Shown piece by piece: positions 62,943 through 64,000 of a DNA stretch of 64,000 nt. How positions within the stretch are numbered: the stretch's first letter is position 1; each line of letters begins with the position of its first letter. The position numbers and the translations under genes were made by a program. Below the pieces are notes generated by a model. It saw only the letters and a list, made by a program, of their open reading frames with translations. It was not told the DNA's origin and searched no databases. The stretch comes from JBHHUI01 sp965248775 (GTDB lineage: Bacteria; Chloroflexota; Anaerolineae; Anaerolineales; JBHHUI01), in contig OZ252150.1 in assembly GCA_965248775.1 (NCBI GenBank), positions 5,766,001 through 5,830,000 of the forward strand, written 5' to 3'.

Positions 62943-63868
62943 CTGCACTTGTTCGGCTCGCCTCACGCCGAATTACGAAATCGGGTGGGTTGTTGGCGGT
63001 AGCGGGATTGGCAATCGCAGCGCTCATGGCAGTACCGATCCGGCATATCGTTGCAGAAGTCCAACTGCATCAACGTGCGCTTGCGCCTGTAAAGGGCGTT
63101 CGAAACTGCCGTACAGGCGAATCCGACAGATCAGCATCTGATCGTCAATCCAACCACCTGGCTCGCGCGAGTCGAAGTATCCTATCCCATAGTGCACGAA
63201 GGTGTGGTGGTCTACCCGGAGTATGGAGTCCTGCGCAGTTGGCCGCCATCCACCTCGGCGCGGAAGTAGACGTGGAAGGTGTAGCCTTTCCGCCGATCTA
63301 CACCGAACCGCGGGAGCACTATTTTGATGTATGGGGCGCGCTCATGGATTGGGAGTCACTTGCGGCGCACATCCGAGCTGCGGATTACATCTGGTTGGTT
63401 ACCTATGGCGATGGGCCCCTCAGATTTTTGGGGGTAGGCCAGAAATTGGAGGGGGCCGCCCCAAGTGAAGCTCCGACAGCGACATTTTTCGCCAAGAGAG
63501 TATTGCTCGAATCCGCTGCCGTGCGGCTTGCGGGTGCAGCGATTGCACTCACTCTGGATTGGAATGTGCGCGAGCCGACCGGGGAGGAAGTCTTTGCCCA
63601 TGCCCTCGATTGCAATGGTAACGTACTCGGGCTGGCAGACGGCCCACCGCTTAGGCGCATGTTTCCATTCTGGCTCTGGCAGGCAAACGATCGATTCCGC
63701 GACACGCGCTTAATCCCATTGGATGCTTTTTCTAGCGATGGTTGCTATCAGGTTGAAGTCGGTCTTTTTAATCCCGCCGATGGCTCCCGCCCAGAAGCAT
63801 TCGACGCTGCTGGACAACGCCTTGAAAACGACGCGCTTTATCTAGTAATTTCTTCGCAGGAGAAGTAA
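62936..63868 (+). pseudogene. Membrane protein continuation, further frameshifts
   Basis: After the G run the protein resumes as GAVAALVRLASRRITKSGGL, LLAVAGLAIAALMAVPIRHI. Between about 63100 and 63235 the sensible frame is another one (QANPTDQHLIVNPTTWLARV, EVSYPIVHEGVVVYPEYGV). From there to 63868 it is again the first (GAEVDVEGVAFPPIYTEPRE … DNALYLVISSQEK). So at least three single-base shifts affect one gene of about 610 codons. Either it is decaying or the assembly has indel errors here. Confidence 0.6.
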
Positions 63869-63904
63869 GCTGCGCGGTTAATCTCTGAATATCTGAATAA
63901 ACAA

Positions 63905-63934
63905 ATTGACGAGAGATCGCCCACGCGGTTATAA
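63905..63934 (+). promoter_or_regulatory. Sigma70-type promoter of efp
   Basis: -35 TTGACG (63905-63910), 18 bp, -10 TATAAT (63929-63934), 34 bp before the efp start codon. Confidence 0.75.
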
Positions 63935-63967
63935 TCACGCCCAATTCCTATTTTGTTTGAGGTCTGA

Positions 63968-64000
63968 ATGATCGATGTAAATGAGTTGCGCAAAGGCGTG
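63968..64000 (+). CDS. efp: Elongation factor P, first 11 codons (cut by window end)
   Basis: ATG 63968 encodes MIDVNELRKGV, the standard beginning of bacterial elongation factor P (…NELRKG…). It has a good promoter upstream. EF-P rescues ribosomes stalled at polyproline. Only the start is visible, so the call rests on 11 residues and context. Confidence 0.75.
   Translation, partial: MIDVNELRKGV

Overview
The window is most likely chromosomal DNA of a Chloroflexota bacterium (Anaerolineae/Caldilineae type). I infer this from two Ser/Thr kinases with C-terminal membrane anchors, two AfsR/SARP-type regulators, an eCIS-type DUF4157 effector, and a housekeeping cluster (coaD, recG, DegV/FakB, FakA, Asp23, rpmB, a DnaQ-DinG helicase, efp). 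No 16S rRNA is present, so the assignment is an inference.

Layout. 1-10 kb: accessory region with a frameshifted SARP regulator, a DUF6176-like gene, a broken secreted coiled-coil gene, a kinase fused to a periplasmic solute-binding domain, an insertion sequence (IS), and remnants of DUF2182-like and caspase-like genes. 10.2-11.6 kb: tRNA-Pro(GGG) followed directly by a tyrosine integrase. 11.6-18 kb: a two-part DUF4157/kinase-like putative eCIS effector, then a replicon-like module (palindromic operator, structured leader, RHH protein, RepA-like ATPase). 18-28 kb: a three-gene operon for NAD(P)H/FAD, Fe-S/cNMP and haem-b membrane proteins, hit by two ISs. 28-42 kb: a metE-like gene split into two exactly matching halves by about 12.9 kb of nested ISs, which carry a SARP-STAND-WD40 gene and a trypsin-like protease. 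42-51.9 kb: a second kinase, a deoxynucleoside kinase, two inverted IS1182 copies around a beta-helix lipoprotein and an excisionase-like HTH gene, a YegP-like protein, and a truncated tRNA-Pro copy. From 51.9 kb on: ordinary housekeeping genes with no mobile DNA.

The intact tRNA-Pro plus integrase at 10.3 kb and the 5'-half tRNA-Pro copy at 51.8 kb form an imperfect 56-bp direct repeat. This suggests that about 41.5 kb is an integrated island, or several layered ones; two more copies of the repeat core lie at 4.68 and 11.53 kb. Intact and broken ISs of at least seven families are present, and many target duplications are still readable, so the order of insertion can be partly reconstructed.

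The most novel-looking content is (i) the operon at 19.75-26.34 kb, which joins a pyridine-nucleotide oxidoreductase with three FHA domains, a protein with six [4Fe-4S]-type motifs and two cyclic-nucleotide-binding domains, and a ferric-reductase-like haem-b membrane protein: a possible signal-gated electron-transfer chain; and (ii) the DUF4157 protein that runs in frame, through one stop codon, into an atypical-kinase-like protein. Many genes carry single frameshifts or stops, some at homopolymers, so sequencing error and true decay cannot always be told apart.
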